Assembly: GCF_001429505.1 (NCBI RefSeq)
Contig: NZ_LMJW01000001.1
Span: 215,481 to 279,480, forward strand
Reading direction: 5' to 3'
From: Allobosea sp. Root483D1
GTDB taxonomy: Bacteria; Pseudomonadota; Alphaproteobacteria; Rhizobiales; Beijerinckiaceae
Length of the DNA: 64,000 bases
In this document: positions 17,126-25,147 of the stretch, piece by piece
How the letters are laid out: the number at the start of each line of letters is the position of its first letter
Numbering within the stretch: the first letter of the stretch is position 1
Notes under the pieces: model-generated
Told to the model about the DNA's origin: nothing
The model's database searches: none
The model's input: the letters and a program-made list of their open reading frames with translations, nothing else
Translations under genes and position numbers: made by a program

Positions 17126-19339
17126 ATGGAGTTCAGGAAAGCGAGCTGGACGACCCGTCTCAAGCGCTTCGCGCTGAGTGTGGATTCGTGGATCGACGCT
17201 TCGCTTTATTCCGCGGGTCATCGCGCCGGCGATATCTATGAACGCATCCGCAGCATCACCGACCGGCTGACCGTCAGCGGCCCGAAGCGGCTCGCGGCTG
17301 AGTTCGCCAGCGAGGGGCTCAATGTCGGCATCGCCGGCGCGATCGTGATGCTGATGCTGGCGATCCCCGCCTTTCGCGAGGGGCGCGAGGAAGCACTGAA
17401 GAACCAGGTCTTCGCCGTCACCTTCCTCGACCGCTACGGCTCCGAGATCGGCCATCGCGGCGCCCGCCATGACGACTCGCTGAAGCTCGAGGAATTCCCC
17501 GACCACCTGCTCAAGGCGGTGCTGGCGACCGAGGACCGACGCTTCTACGACCACTTCGGCATCGACGTGATCGGCACCTTCCGGGCGCTCACTGTCAACG
17601 CCCGCGCCTCCGGCGTGGTCCAGGGCGGCTCCTCGATCACCCAGCAATTGGCCAAGAACCTCTTCCTCAACAACGAGCGCTCGCTCGACCGCAAGATCAA
17701 GGAAGCCTTCCTCTCGCTCTGGCTGGAATACCGGCTGACCAAGAACGAGATCCTCAAGCTCTATCTCGACCGCGCCTATATGGGCGGCGGCACCTTCGGC
17801 GTCGCGGCGGCGGCCGAGTACTATTTCGGCAAGTCGGTGAAGAACGTGACGCTGGCGGAAGCGGCGATGCTCGCCGGCCTGTTCAAGGCCCCGTCCAAGT
17901 TCGCGCCGCATGTCAACCTGCCGGCGGCGCGGGCGCGCGCCAACGACGTGCTCGGCGCGATGGTCGATGCCGGCTTCATGACCGCCGGCCAGGTCGATTC
18001 CGCCCGCCGCAACCCGGCGACGCCGATCGACCGCAGGCGCGATGCCAGCCCCGACTACTATCTCGACTGGGCGTTCGACGAGATCCGCAAGCTCGCCGAG
18101 GACGGCAAGCTCGGGCCGGAGCGGGTGCTGACGGTCAAGACCCCGCACGATCCGGCGATCCAGAAGCGCGCCGACGAGGCGGTCGAGTCGATCCTGCGCC
18201 AGCACGGGCCGGCCTATCGCGCCCGGCAGGCGGCGGCGGTGATCATGGACCCGGACGGGGCGGTGCGCGCCATCGTCGGCGGGCGCGACTATGGCGCGAG
18301 CCAGTTCAACCGCGCCACGGCGAGCCTGCGCCAGCCCGGCTCCTCCTTCAAACCTTACGTCTACGCGGCCGCAATGAGCGCCGGGCTCTACAAGCCGACC
18401 ACGATCGTCACCGACCGGCCGGTCTGCATCGGCAACTGGTGCCCGAACAATTACGGGCGCTCCTATTCCGGCTCGATGCCGCTGACGGTGGCGCTGGCGA
18501 AGTCGATCAATACGATCCCGGTGCAGATGTCGATCGCGATCGGCAAGGCGACCGGCGAGACGCACGAGGCCCGCGCCGCGCGCATCGGCCGGATGAAGAT
18601 CGTCGAGACCTGCCGCGCCATGGGCCTGACCACGCCGCTGACGGACACGGTCTCGCTGCCGATCGGCGCCGCCGAGGTCACCGTCCTCGAACAGGCCGCC
18701 GGCTATGCCGTCTTCGCCAGCGGCGGCAAGCGCGCCAAGCCCTATGCCGCCTTCGACATCCGCAATTCGGCCGGCGAAGAGATCTACCGCCATGATCGCG
18801 ACGAGCCGCCGCCGCCGCAGGTGCTGAGCACGCAGGTCGCCTTCGAGATGAACCAGATGCTGTCGACTGTCCCGACCGCCGGCACCGGCCGGCGCGCTGC
18901 GCTCGATGGCGTCGTCAGCGCCGGCAAGACCGGCACGACCAACGGCTACAAGGATGCCTGGTATGTCGGCTACACCGGCAACCTCGTCGGAGCGATCTGG
19001 TTCGGCAACGACGATTCCTCCGAGACCAACAACATGACCGGCGGCTCGCTGCCGGCGATGACCTGGAAGGAGATCATGGCCTTCGCCCATCAGGGCATCG
19101 AGCTGAAGCCGATCCCGGGCGTGGCGCCGCAGCCGGGCGACGCCAAGATCGCCGCGGCGAAGGCTGCCGACCCGGCGGCGACGGCCGGCGCCAGCGCCGG
19201 CCACATGCCGCGCAGGTCCTTCGAGGTGCTTTCCTCGGTCGGCGCGATGTTCAAGGCCGTCGAGGCGCCGCGGGCCGCCCGCGCCTCCGTCCAGGCCGGG
19301 GTCCGGGACGTCCCCGCCGGCCGCTCCGTCATTCGTTAG
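17126..19339 (+). CDS. Class A penicillin-binding protein (bifunctional transglycosylase/transpeptidase)
   Basis: A 737-residue peptidoglycan synthase polymerising glycan strands and cross-linking peptides. One membrane anchor lies at about 68-84 (VGIAGAIVMLMLAIPAF). The GT51 domain has ATEDRRFYDHFGID (catalytic Glu near 136) and VVQGGSSITQQLAKNLFL. The transpeptidase domain has the S-x-x-K motif in RQPGSSFKPYVY, the SxN motif LAKSINTIPV and the KTG motif in AGKTGTTNGYKDAWYVGYTG. Length and order match the PBP1A family. A GTG lies directly upstream of the chosen ATG. Two DUF1214/DUF1254 genes follow in the same direction. Confidence 0.95.
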   Translation: MEFRKASWTTRLKRFALSVDSWIDASLYSAGHRAGDIYERIRSITDRLTVSGPKRLAAEFASEGLNVGIAGAIVMLMLAIPAFREGREEALKNQVFAVTFLDRYGSEIGHRGARHDDSLKLEEFPDHLLKAVLATEDRRFYDHFGIDVIGTFRALTVNARASGVVQGGSSITQQLAKNLFLNNERSLDRKIKEAFLSLWLEYRLTKNEILKLYLDRAYMGGGTFGVAAAAEYYFGKSVKNVTLAEAAMLAGLFKAPSKFAPHVNLPAARARANDVLGAMVDAGFMTAGQVDSARRNPATPIDRRRDASPDYYLDWAFDEIRKLAEDGKLGPERVLTVKTPHDPAIQKRADEAVESILRQHGPAYRARQAAAVIMDPDGAVRAIVGGRDYGASQFNRATASLRQPGSSFKPYVYAAAMSAGLYKPTTIVTDRPVCIGNWCPNNYGRSYSGSMPLTVALAKSINTIPVQMSIAIGKATGETHEARAARIGRMKIVETCRAMGLTTPLTDTVSLPIGAAEVTVLEQAAGYAVFASGGKRAKPYAAFDIRNSAGEEIYRHDRDEPPPPQVLSTQVAFEMNQMLSTVPTAGTGRRAALDGVVSAGKTGTTNGYKDAWYVGYTGNLVGAIWFGNDDSSETNNMTGGSLPAMTWKEIMAFAHQGIELKPIPGVAPQPGDAKIAAAKAADPAATAGASAGHMPRRSFEVLSSVGAMFKAVEAPRAARASVQAGVRDVPAGRSVIR

Positions 19340-19371
19340 GATCCCAAGCTGATACGGACCGAGATCGTTCC

Positions 19372-19947
19372 ATGCGCGTCCTCCCGCTGGCCTATGTGAT
19401 CGCGCTCGGCGCCGGGCTCGGCCTCGTCTCCGCGCGCTATGCGGTGGCGGAGCGGCCCTGGTTCGGCCGAGCCCAGGTCGGCGCCTGGACGAGCTGGCCG
19501 AACAGCGGTGCGCGCGACATCGACCCCTATATGCGGGCCTATCTGGCGCGCGGCGTGCACCTGCCGCTCGGCGCCGGCGAAGGCCTGGAGCTGATCGCCA
19601 AGGAGGACGACGCCGGACAGGGCCTCGACGCGCGCTGCCGCTATCTCGTCAGCGGGGCGACACCGCCGGCGCGCGGCTGGTCGCTCGGCGTCACCGACCC
19701 CAGCGGACGCTCCCTGCAGCTGCCGATCGAGCGCGAGAGCTTCACCGATGCCGAGATCGTCCGCGGCGAGCGCGGCGGCATGCGCATCGCGCTGGCGACC
19801 ACGCCCGAGACCGGCAATTGGCTGCCCTTGCCAGCGGGGGGGCGCTTCCAGCTGCGCCTGCGTCTCTACGATACGCCGATCTCGAGCCATGCCGGCGAGC
19901 TCAGGCCAGATGCCCTGCCCCGCATCACCAGGACCGACTGCCGGTGA
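19372..19947 (+). CDS. DUF1214 domain-containing exported protein
   Basis: A 191-residue protein with an N-terminal uncleaved signal or anchor (MRVLPLAYVIALGAGLGLVSARYAV) and a DUF1214-type beta domain: RGWSLGVTDPSGRSLQLPI, then ALATTPETGNWLPLPAGGRF and FQLRLRLYDTPISS. It overlaps the next gene by four bases (GTGA). DUF1214 and DUF1254 normally occur together, either fused or adjacent, as here. Function is unknown; the 32-base distance from the PBP gene suggests a cell-envelope role. Confidence 0.85.
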   Translation: MRVLPLAYVIALGAGLGLVSARYAVAERPWFGRAQVGAWTSWPNSGARDIDPYMRAYLARGVHLPLGAGEGLELIAKEDDAGQGLDARCRYLVSGATPPARGWSLGVTDPSGRSLQLPIERESFTDAEIVRGERGGMRIALATTPETGNWLPLPAGGRFQLRLRLYDTPISSHAGELRPDALPRITRTDCR

Positions 19948-20594
19948 GCGCGATCGACGATAGCCTGATGGTGCCGGCCGCGGAGCAACCCGCCGCCCGC
20001 GCGCGGGCATTGCCGCGCCGCCTCCTGTCGCGGCTGGGGAGCGGCCTGCTGCGGCTCGTGCTGCTGACCCTGGCAGGCCTGCTGCTAGCCGGAATCGTCC
20101 ACATCGTCACCGTGCTCCGCATCCCCGTCCTCGCCACGCACGATGCGGCCACGGTCTACGCGGCGCTGGGCGCGAACGGCCATGCCGACCTTGCGACGCC
20201 ACCGCCAGCGGGACTGCCCGCCATCCTCGACGGCGCCCCCAACAGCGTCGCGGCGGTCTGCAGCTACGACCTCGCGGCCGGGCCGCTGCGCGTGGTGGCC
20301 CGCACCGGCTCCCTGCCGCTCGGCCTCACCGTCCACCGTCGCGGCGGCGGCGTCGCCTATGCGATCACCGACCGCGCCGCGATCCGCGGCGTCCTCGAAT
20401 TCGTGGTGATGACGCAGGAACAGCTCGACGAGCGCCTTGCCAATGACGAGGAAGGCGAGACGTCGCGGGAGCTGCGGGTCATCTCGCCCTCGCTGCAGGG
20501 GCTGGTCGTCGCCAGGGTGGTGGTCAGCCGCGCCTTCGACCGCAGCGAGGCGGAGGCGCTTGCGACCGGCGTCGCCTGCGGGATGGCGGATTAG
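19944..20594 (+). CDS. DUF1254-like membrane-anchored protein
   Basis: A 216-residue protein starting at a GTG that overlaps the DUF1214 stop. A single transmembrane segment at about 34-60 (LLRLVLLTLAGLLLAGIVHI) is followed by VTVLRIPVLATHDAATVYAAL, the conserved DUF1254-type entry, and a periplasmic domain ending EALATGVACGMAD. The partner of the preceding DUF1214 protein; the pair is typical downstream of PBP genes in Hyphomicrobiales, to my recollection. Role unknown. Confidence 0.8.
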   Translation: MSAIDDSLMVPAAEQPAARARALPRRLLSRLGSGLLRLVLLTLAGLLLAGIVHIVTVLRIPVLATHDAATVYAALGANGHADLATPPPAGLPAILDGAPNSVAAVCSYDLAAGPLRVVARTGSLPLGLTVHRRGGGVAYAITDRAAIRGVLEFVVMTQEQLDERLANDEEGETSRELRVISPSLQGLVVARVVVSRAFDRSEAEALATGVACGMAD

Positions 20595-20662
20595 GCGCTC
20601 CGGCGCTTTGTTCTATCGCATCTTCTTCGCGCGAACCGGCGTCCACTTCGCTCGGAAATGCT

Positions 20663-21718
20663 CTACAGCCAGCCGTTGCGCTTGAAGCGCCAGAAGAGCG
20701 TGAGGCAGGTGGTGACGATCACCACCAGGACGACATAGTAGCCGTAATGAGTCTCCAACTCGGGCATGTTCTTGAAGTTCATGCCATAGATGCCGGCGAC
20801 CGCCGTCGGCACCGCGAGAATGGCCGCCCAGGAGGCGAGCCGCTTGGTTATGGAGTTCTCCAGGCTCTGGCCGACGAGCAGGCTCGCCTCGAAGGCGAAG
20901 GCGAGCACCTCGCGCAGGCTGTCGATCTTCTCCTGCACGGTGCGGATATGGTCGGTCACGTCGCGGAACATCGCGGCGAGCGTCGGGCGCACCTGCGGCA
21001 CGCTGCCATTGGTCAGGCGCTGGCAGACCTCGACGAGCGGGCCGACCGCATTGCGCAGGCGTAAAAGGTCGCGCCTGAGCATGTAGAGCCGCTCGATATC
21101 GGCGCGCGCCATCGGCTTGGCGAGGACCTTGTCCTCGATCTGCTCGACCTCGTCATGGATCGATTCGAGCACCGGCATGTAGTTGTCGACGATGAAATCG
21201 AGGATGGCATAGAGGATGAAGTCCTCGCCCTTGGCCAGCGAGGTCGGGCAGGTCTCCCAATGCTGCCGGACCGATGTGTACGACGTCGAGGCGCCGTGCC
21301 GGACGCTGACGATATAGCCGTGCCCGATGAAGATGTGGGTCTCGCCGAAGGCGATGCGCTTGTCGATCATCTGCGCGGTGCGGGCGACGACAAACAGGGC
21401 GTCGCCATATTGTTCGAGCTTGGGCCGCTGATGGGCGTTGGTCGCGTCCTCGACCGCCAGGGGATGCAGGTTGAACTGCTGCTGCACGCATTTGAGCAGC
21501 GCCGCCTCGGGCTCGAGCAGCCCGATCCAGACGACATGGCCGTCCTTGCGGGACCACTCGCCGGCTTCCTCGATCGGGATGTCGGCGATGCGCACGCCAT
21601 GGGCGTAGACGCTCGAGGCGACGACGCCGGCCTCATGGCGATGGCCCTGATCGACCGCGGGGTCGGCGGGCGCTTCCGCCGCCGAGGACGCCGTGAACCT
21701 GACGTGTGCGACTGACAT
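20663..21718 (-). CDS. corA: CorA-family divalent cation transporter
   Basis: A 351-residue Mg2+/Co2+/Ni2+ channel protein. It has a large N-terminal cytoplasmic alpha/beta domain (VVWIGLLEPEAALLKCVQQQ, FNLHPLAVEDATNAHQRPK), a long helical stalk and two C-terminal membrane helices. The selectivity motif YGMNFKNMPE (GMN at about 312-314) ends the first helix. The C-terminus is basic (FWRFKRNGWL), as in CorA. It is isolated between convergent and same-strand neighbours. Confidence 0.94.
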   Translation of the reverse strand: MSVAHVRFTASSAAEAPADPAVDQGHRHEAGVVASSVYAHGVRIADIPIEEAGEWSRKDGHVVWIGLLEPEAALLKCVQQQFNLHPLAVEDATNAHQRPKLEQYGDALFVVARTAQMIDKRIAFGETHIFIGHGYIVSVRHGASTSYTSVRQHWETCPTSLAKGEDFILYAILDFIVDNYMPVLESIHDEVEQIEDKVLAKPMARADIERLYMLRRDLLRLRNAVGPLVEVCQRLTNGSVPQVRPTLAAMFRDVTDHIRTVQEKIDSLREVLAFAFEASLLVGQSLENSITKRLASWAAILAVPTAVAGIYGMNFKNMPELETHYGYYVVLVVIVTTCLTLFWRFKRNGWL

Positions 21719-21848
21719 GGGGTCACTCCACTGATCGCCAGCTCATCGGCAGGCTAGACCCAATCTGGCGGGGATGGGAACCATTTTTCGCAGTGCAGCT
21801 TCGCCGTGGCTTCGGCTTGCCGGGAAGCGCGTTCTCGCGGGAGCGTCC

Positions 21849-22640
21849 CTACCCCTTGTAGACCACGGGCCCGCGCCCTGCCGGAGCGCCTGTTCCGCCG
21901 AAGACGCCGATCAGCGGCAGGTTGCAGGCCGTGCCGAGCTCGCTCTCCAGCCCCATGATGGCGCGCTCGGCCCGGACCGCCTCGCGCGACGGCATCTCGA
22001 CGACCAGATTGTCCAGCGAGAAGCGATAGCTCTTCAGCCTGAAGCGGGCGCGCTCGCAGACCCAGAGCATCAGCCCCTCGTTCTCGGCGACGCGCTGGGA
22101 GGCCGGATCGCGCTGTTCGGGCAGCACAAGCTGCGAGGCATCGAGGGCCCGCAGGCGCGCGCGGTCGGCATTGATGACTCGCAGGGCGTTGGCGCGGAAC
22201 TGGGCCAGCAGCAGCCGGTCGCCATTGGCGTCCTCGCTCAGCCGGTTGTAGCGCGATGCCTGCGAGGCGAAGGAGCCCGAAATCAGGGCGCGATGATAGG
22301 CGGCGACGTCGTTCGACTGGGCCTCGACCGGCAGGATGCGGGCATGGGCGAGCTTGGAGACTTCCCGGTCGAAATCGCTGCGCTCATGCGCGGGCAGGAC
22401 GAGCCGCCAGGCGCGGGCCCGCAATTGCTCTTCGTCGTCGGTCAGGTGGAACCAGGACGAGGCCTCGCCGCGAAAGCGGGCGCTCCAGTCGCCGATGGCC
22501 GGCGCGATCTGGTCGGCGAAGATGTTGGGGCGGGGCCGGCCGAGATCGCCGGTGGTCGAGCAGCCAGCGAGGAGAAGACAGGACAGGGCCGCGGTTGCGA
22601 CCGAGTGGGATGCGAAAGAGTGGGAACCGGTTTTTCGCAT
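21849..22640 (-). CDS. Putative outer-membrane or periplasmic lipoprotein
   Basis: A 263-residue lipoprotein. The ATG at 22640 begins MRKTGSHSFASHSVATAALS and leads to the lipobox LLAGCSTTG; a TTG seven codons upstream is less likely. The mature part is helical and charged, with no family I recognise, and ends in a Gly-rich APAGRGPVVYKG. The DNA encoding the first 15 residues resembles a dispersed repeat (GCGAAAAACCGGTTCCCACT type), so the signal peptide may have been built from a repeat. Function unknown. Confidence 0.7.
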   Translation of the reverse strand: MRKTGSHSFASHSVATAALSCLLLAGCSTTGDLGRPRPNIFADQIAPAIGDWSARFRGEASSWFHLTDDEEQLRARAWRLVLPAHERSDFDREVSKLAHARILPVEAQSNDVAAYHRALISGSFASQASRYNRLSEDANGDRLLLAQFRANALRVINADRARLRALDASQLVLPEQRDPASQRVAENEGLMLWVCERARFRLKSYRFSLDNLVVEMPSREAVRAERAIMGLESELGTACNLPLIGVFGGTGAPAGRGPVVYKG

Positions 22641-22651
22641 GAATCCCACTC
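22603..22651. repeat. Repeat-like element at the 5' end of the lipoprotein gene
   Basis: GAGTGGGA occurs twice directly (22603-22610, 22618-22625) and once inverted as TCCCACTC (22644-22651), surrounding AACCGGTTTTTCGCAT. The core resembles an element I recall as common in Hyphomicrobiales genomes (AAAACCGGTTCCCACTTTTTCGCAT). It overlaps the lipoprotein start codon and signal-peptide codons. Confidence 0.5.
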
Positions 22652-22714
22652 GAACTCTCAAGGCCGGATCGTGGTTGCTCTGGATCGATCCAGATCATCG
22701 CGATCTGACGGCTC

Positions 22715-22915
22715 TCACCCCGGGCGCCTGCGCCGCGTCTCGCGTTCGCCGCGACCGGCGGGCCGCGGCCGACGTGGCGGCTTGCTCGCGGCCGGCTCGT
22801 GCTGGCGCTCGTAGCGCACGCCGGTGAAGAACAGGATTTGGCCGAACGGCCCCTCTGCCAGAGGAGCCTGGCTGGCGAAGCGCCTGCGCGGCGCGAAAGG
22901 AATGACGTCTGCCAT
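22715..22915 (-). CDS. Small basic hypothetical protein (MADVIPFAPRR type)
   Basis: A 66-residue protein beginning MADVIPFAPRRRFASQ with an Arg/Pro-rich tail (PRRPRPAGRGERETRRRRPG). Short proteins with this N-terminus recur in Hyphomicrobiales, which is why I keep the ATG at 22915 rather than the longer reading frame. An adequate purine-rich GGGAGGC stretch precedes it. There are no domains; function unknown. Confidence 0.55.
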   Translation of the reverse strand: MADVIPFAPRRRFASQAPLAEGPFGQILFFTGVRYERQHEPAASKPPRRPRPAGRGERETRRRRPG

Positions 22916-23094
22916 GATGCGCCTCCCTTGCTGGCGCCTGCACCCAATTCGCAAAAAACGCGGAAGCCCGGACAGCCTTTGCACAAACTGCGCCGCTCAT
23001 CCTCAAGACCATCAAGGGCCATCATGGTTAACGCCGTGCTAACGCATCGGGGATAAATTTCTGAAAAATGCACTCCGCCTGATGAGAATCGCCC

Positions 23095-24222
23095 ATGCCG
23101 TCCCGCATCGCCGCAGACCTTGCCGAACTCGCCAGGCTGGCCAGCGATGGCGGGCTCGACCTGCGCCAGGTCGCCCTGCGGGTGAAGACCGATCTGCTTC
23201 TGGCGACGCCGAGCCCCTCGCATGAGGACATGGAGGCCTTCCGCGCCATGGCGGAGGCCCTGGTCCCGGTGATCGACGAGACGACGGCGACGATTCTCGC
23301 GCGCAAGCTCGCGAACTGGCCGCATGCCCCGCGCGAGGTGCTCGCAGACTTGCGCGCCCGCGGGGGCGAAGTCCTGGCCGCCCTGATCAGCCATGGCATG
23401 CCGCTCGGCGCGACGGAGATCGAGGAGATCGCGGCCGAAGGAGAGGATGAAGCGCGACTTGCCCTCGCCGGCCGGCATGACCTCACCGGCAGCGCCAGCA
23501 TCGCGCTCGCCGGCTGCAACGACATTAAGATCGACGCGGCGCTGGCTGCGAATGCGGCGGCGCCGCTGCCGCACGCCGCGCTCGACCTGCTGCTGCCGCG
23601 CGCGGTCCAGAGGCCCGCCCTCGGCGCGAGCCTGCTGGCGCGGTCCGACCTGCCGGTGTCGGAGCTGACGCCGCTCTTCCTGCAGGCCAGCCTGGAAAAG
23701 CGTCTCGCCATGATCGATGCGGCCAAGGCGCATGAGGCGCTGGCGCCTTCGCCGCGACCAACGACGCTCGACGGCGACCAGATCTCCGGCCTGGTCGCGA
23801 CGGCCCTTTCCGACCGGCAAGGCGCCTTCGCGGCACTGGCGGGTGCCTTCGGCGGCGATGCCCGCCTCGCCACGGCGATGGCGAACGATCCGTCGCGCCA
23901 GCTCGCGGCGCTGGCGCTGATCGGCTGCGGGGCGAGCCCGGAGGATGCGACGCGCTTCCTGATCGGGCTCGGCGACGACGCGGCCCGCTCGGTCGAGCGC
24001 ATCTTCGCTTTAGTCGAACTGATGCGCTCGCTGCAGCCGGCGGTGGCGCGGCGACTGGCGCAGCAGATCGGCGGGATCGCGCCGCGCAGCAGCCGTCCGG
24101 GCACGCTGCAGCCCGCCATGGACCCGAGCGGCACGCCGGCTCGCCCCGGCGCCGAGCGGGCGCCAATGCGCGGCATCGTCCAGGAGGTCAGGCGCAGACT
24201 CGGCGGCGGCAGCAGCGACTGA
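23095..24222 (+). CDS. DUF2336 domain-containing protein
   Basis: A 375-residue, Ala/Leu-rich, all-helical soluble protein. The DUF2336 pattern is seen as repeated helices (DLAELARLASDGGLDLRQVA, AMAEALVPVIDETTATILAR, LISHGMPLGATEIEEIAAEG). Alphaproteobacterial DUF2336 proteins are predicted HEAT-like scaffolds of unknown role. It diverges from the small basic protein and is convergent with the DUF1491 gene four bases away. Confidence 0.85.
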   Translation: MPSRIAADLAELARLASDGGLDLRQVALRVKTDLLLATPSPSHEDMEAFRAMAEALVPVIDETTATILARKLANWPHAPREVLADLRARGGEVLAALISHGMPLGATEIEEIAAEGEDEARLALAGRHDLTGSASIALAGCNDIKIDAALAANAAAPLPHAALDLLLPRAVQRPALGASLLARSDLPVSELTPLFLQASLEKRLAMIDAAKAHEALAPSPRPTTLDGDQISGLVATALSDRQGAFAALAGAFGGDARLATAMANDPSRQLAALALIGCGASPEDATRFLIGLGDDAARSVERIFALVELMRSLQPAVARRLAQQIGGIAPRSSRPGTLQPAMDPSGTPARPGAERAPMRGIVQEVRRRLGGGSSD

Positions 24223-24225
24223 GAG

Positions 24226-24561
24226 CTAGCTCTCGACGACGTCCAGGCTGGGATCGCCGGCGCGGTTCTCGATCTCGACCAGCCAGAGATCGCTGTCGAA
24301 GCGGACCTCGCGTTCGACCCGGTCCTCGATCGCGAGCGGATCGGCGTCGAGTACGAGCTGGAAGCGCCGCTCGCCGGTCTCGTCGGCCAGCGCCTGCGGC
24401 GCCGGGCCGTAGAGCGCGGCGGTGCCGTCGAGGCGATCGAGCTTGACGAAGATGGCGCCGGCCTCGCGTGCGCCACGCCGGCGCAGCACCGCGACGAGCC
24501 CGTCATGCGCGGTCCGGCGCAGATAGGCCGAAACCCAGAAATCGCTGGTCAGGCGCGGCAA
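24226..24561 (-). CDS. DUF1491 family protein
   Basis: A 111-residue protein, MPRLTSDFWVSAYLRR at the start and IFVKLDRLDGTAALYGPAP in the middle, matching the DUF1491 family found almost only in alphaproteobacteria. It lies 25 bases downstream of the Pro-rich membrane protein and on the same strand as the sensor kinase, so the three are probably one operon. Function unknown. Confidence 0.88.
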   Translation of the reverse strand: MPRLTSDFWVSAYLRRTAHDGLVAVLRRRGAREAGAIFVKLDRLDGTAALYGPAPQALADETGERRFQLVLDADPLAIEDRVEREVRFDSDLWLVEIENRAGDPSLDVVES

Positions 24562-24586
24562 GGTCAGCGCTTGCGTGGCGCGGGCT

Positions 24587-25129
24587 TCAACGCCGCACTC
24601 CGCGGATATCCGCCGGGGGGCGAATGTCGGAACCGTTGATCAGGTCAGCGATCGGATCGCGCGCCGCCGGCGGGGCAGCCGGAGCCGGGCGGGCCGGAGC
24701 CGCCTGCGCCTGGCGCGGCTGTGCAGGCGCGACCGGAGCCGGCGGGCGCGGCGCGGTGTCACGGGCAGCCGGCGCCAGCGTGCCGGGGCGCGACGGCGGC
24801 ATGACCGCCTGCTGGGCGGCCGAATTCGCTGGCTCGGCGACCACCGGGGTCTCGGCCCGGCGCGGCTCGGCCGTCCGCGCTGCCGATTGCGACGGCGGCG
24901 ACAGCATCGGCGCCGGATGGCGGCCCTTCTGGAACAGCACGGCGTTCAGCACGATCAGCACCGACACGGCCGCGAAGAGCAGCACGAGGAGGCCGCGGCC
25001 CGGCCGGCGGGTGAGCCAGCGCAGCATCCGAGCCGGCATGGACGGTGCGGCGCGTCGGCCGGCAGGGCGGCGCACGGGCATAGACAGCGTCGCATCGGAA
25101 CGGGCACGGGCGGCGAGCGTAGCTGACAT
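24587..25129 (-). CDS. Single-pass membrane protein with Pro/Ala-rich periplasmic tail
   Basis: A 180-residue protein: a basic cytoplasmic N-terminus, one transmembrane helix at about 46-66 (GLLVLLFAAVSVLIVLNAVLF) and a disordered Pro/Ala/Arg-rich tail ending ADLINGSDIRPPADIRGVRR. In related genomes, as I recall, the gene between the sensor kinase and DUF1491 carries a C-terminal peptidoglycan-binding domain; none is present here, so this may be a truncated form. It starts 18 bases after the kinase stop. Confidence 0.7.
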   Translation of the reverse strand: MSATLAARARSDATLSMPVRRPAGRRAAPSMPARMLRWLTRRPGRGLLVLLFAAVSVLIVLNAVLFQKGRHPAPMLSPPSQSAARTAEPRRAETPVVAEPANSAAQQAVMPPSRPGTLAPAARDTAPRPPAPVAPAQPRQAQAAPARPAPAAPPAARDPIADLINGSDIRPPADIRGVRR

Positions 25130-25147
25130 GGGTCTTGAACTCTCGGG

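Noticed and set aside
17105..19204. A long minus-strand open frame opposite the penicillin-binding protein gene
   Set aside because: Low-complexity Arg/Gly/Asp-rich translation with no domain; it is the antisense of a conserved PBP gene, an effect of high GC content.
22679..22694. Palindrome TCTGGATCGATCCAGA near the lipoprotein gene as an operator
   Set aside because: A 16-base perfect palindrome, but it lies in the 74-base gap downstream of the small basic protein gene and is built on GATC-type sequence; too little context to claim regulation.
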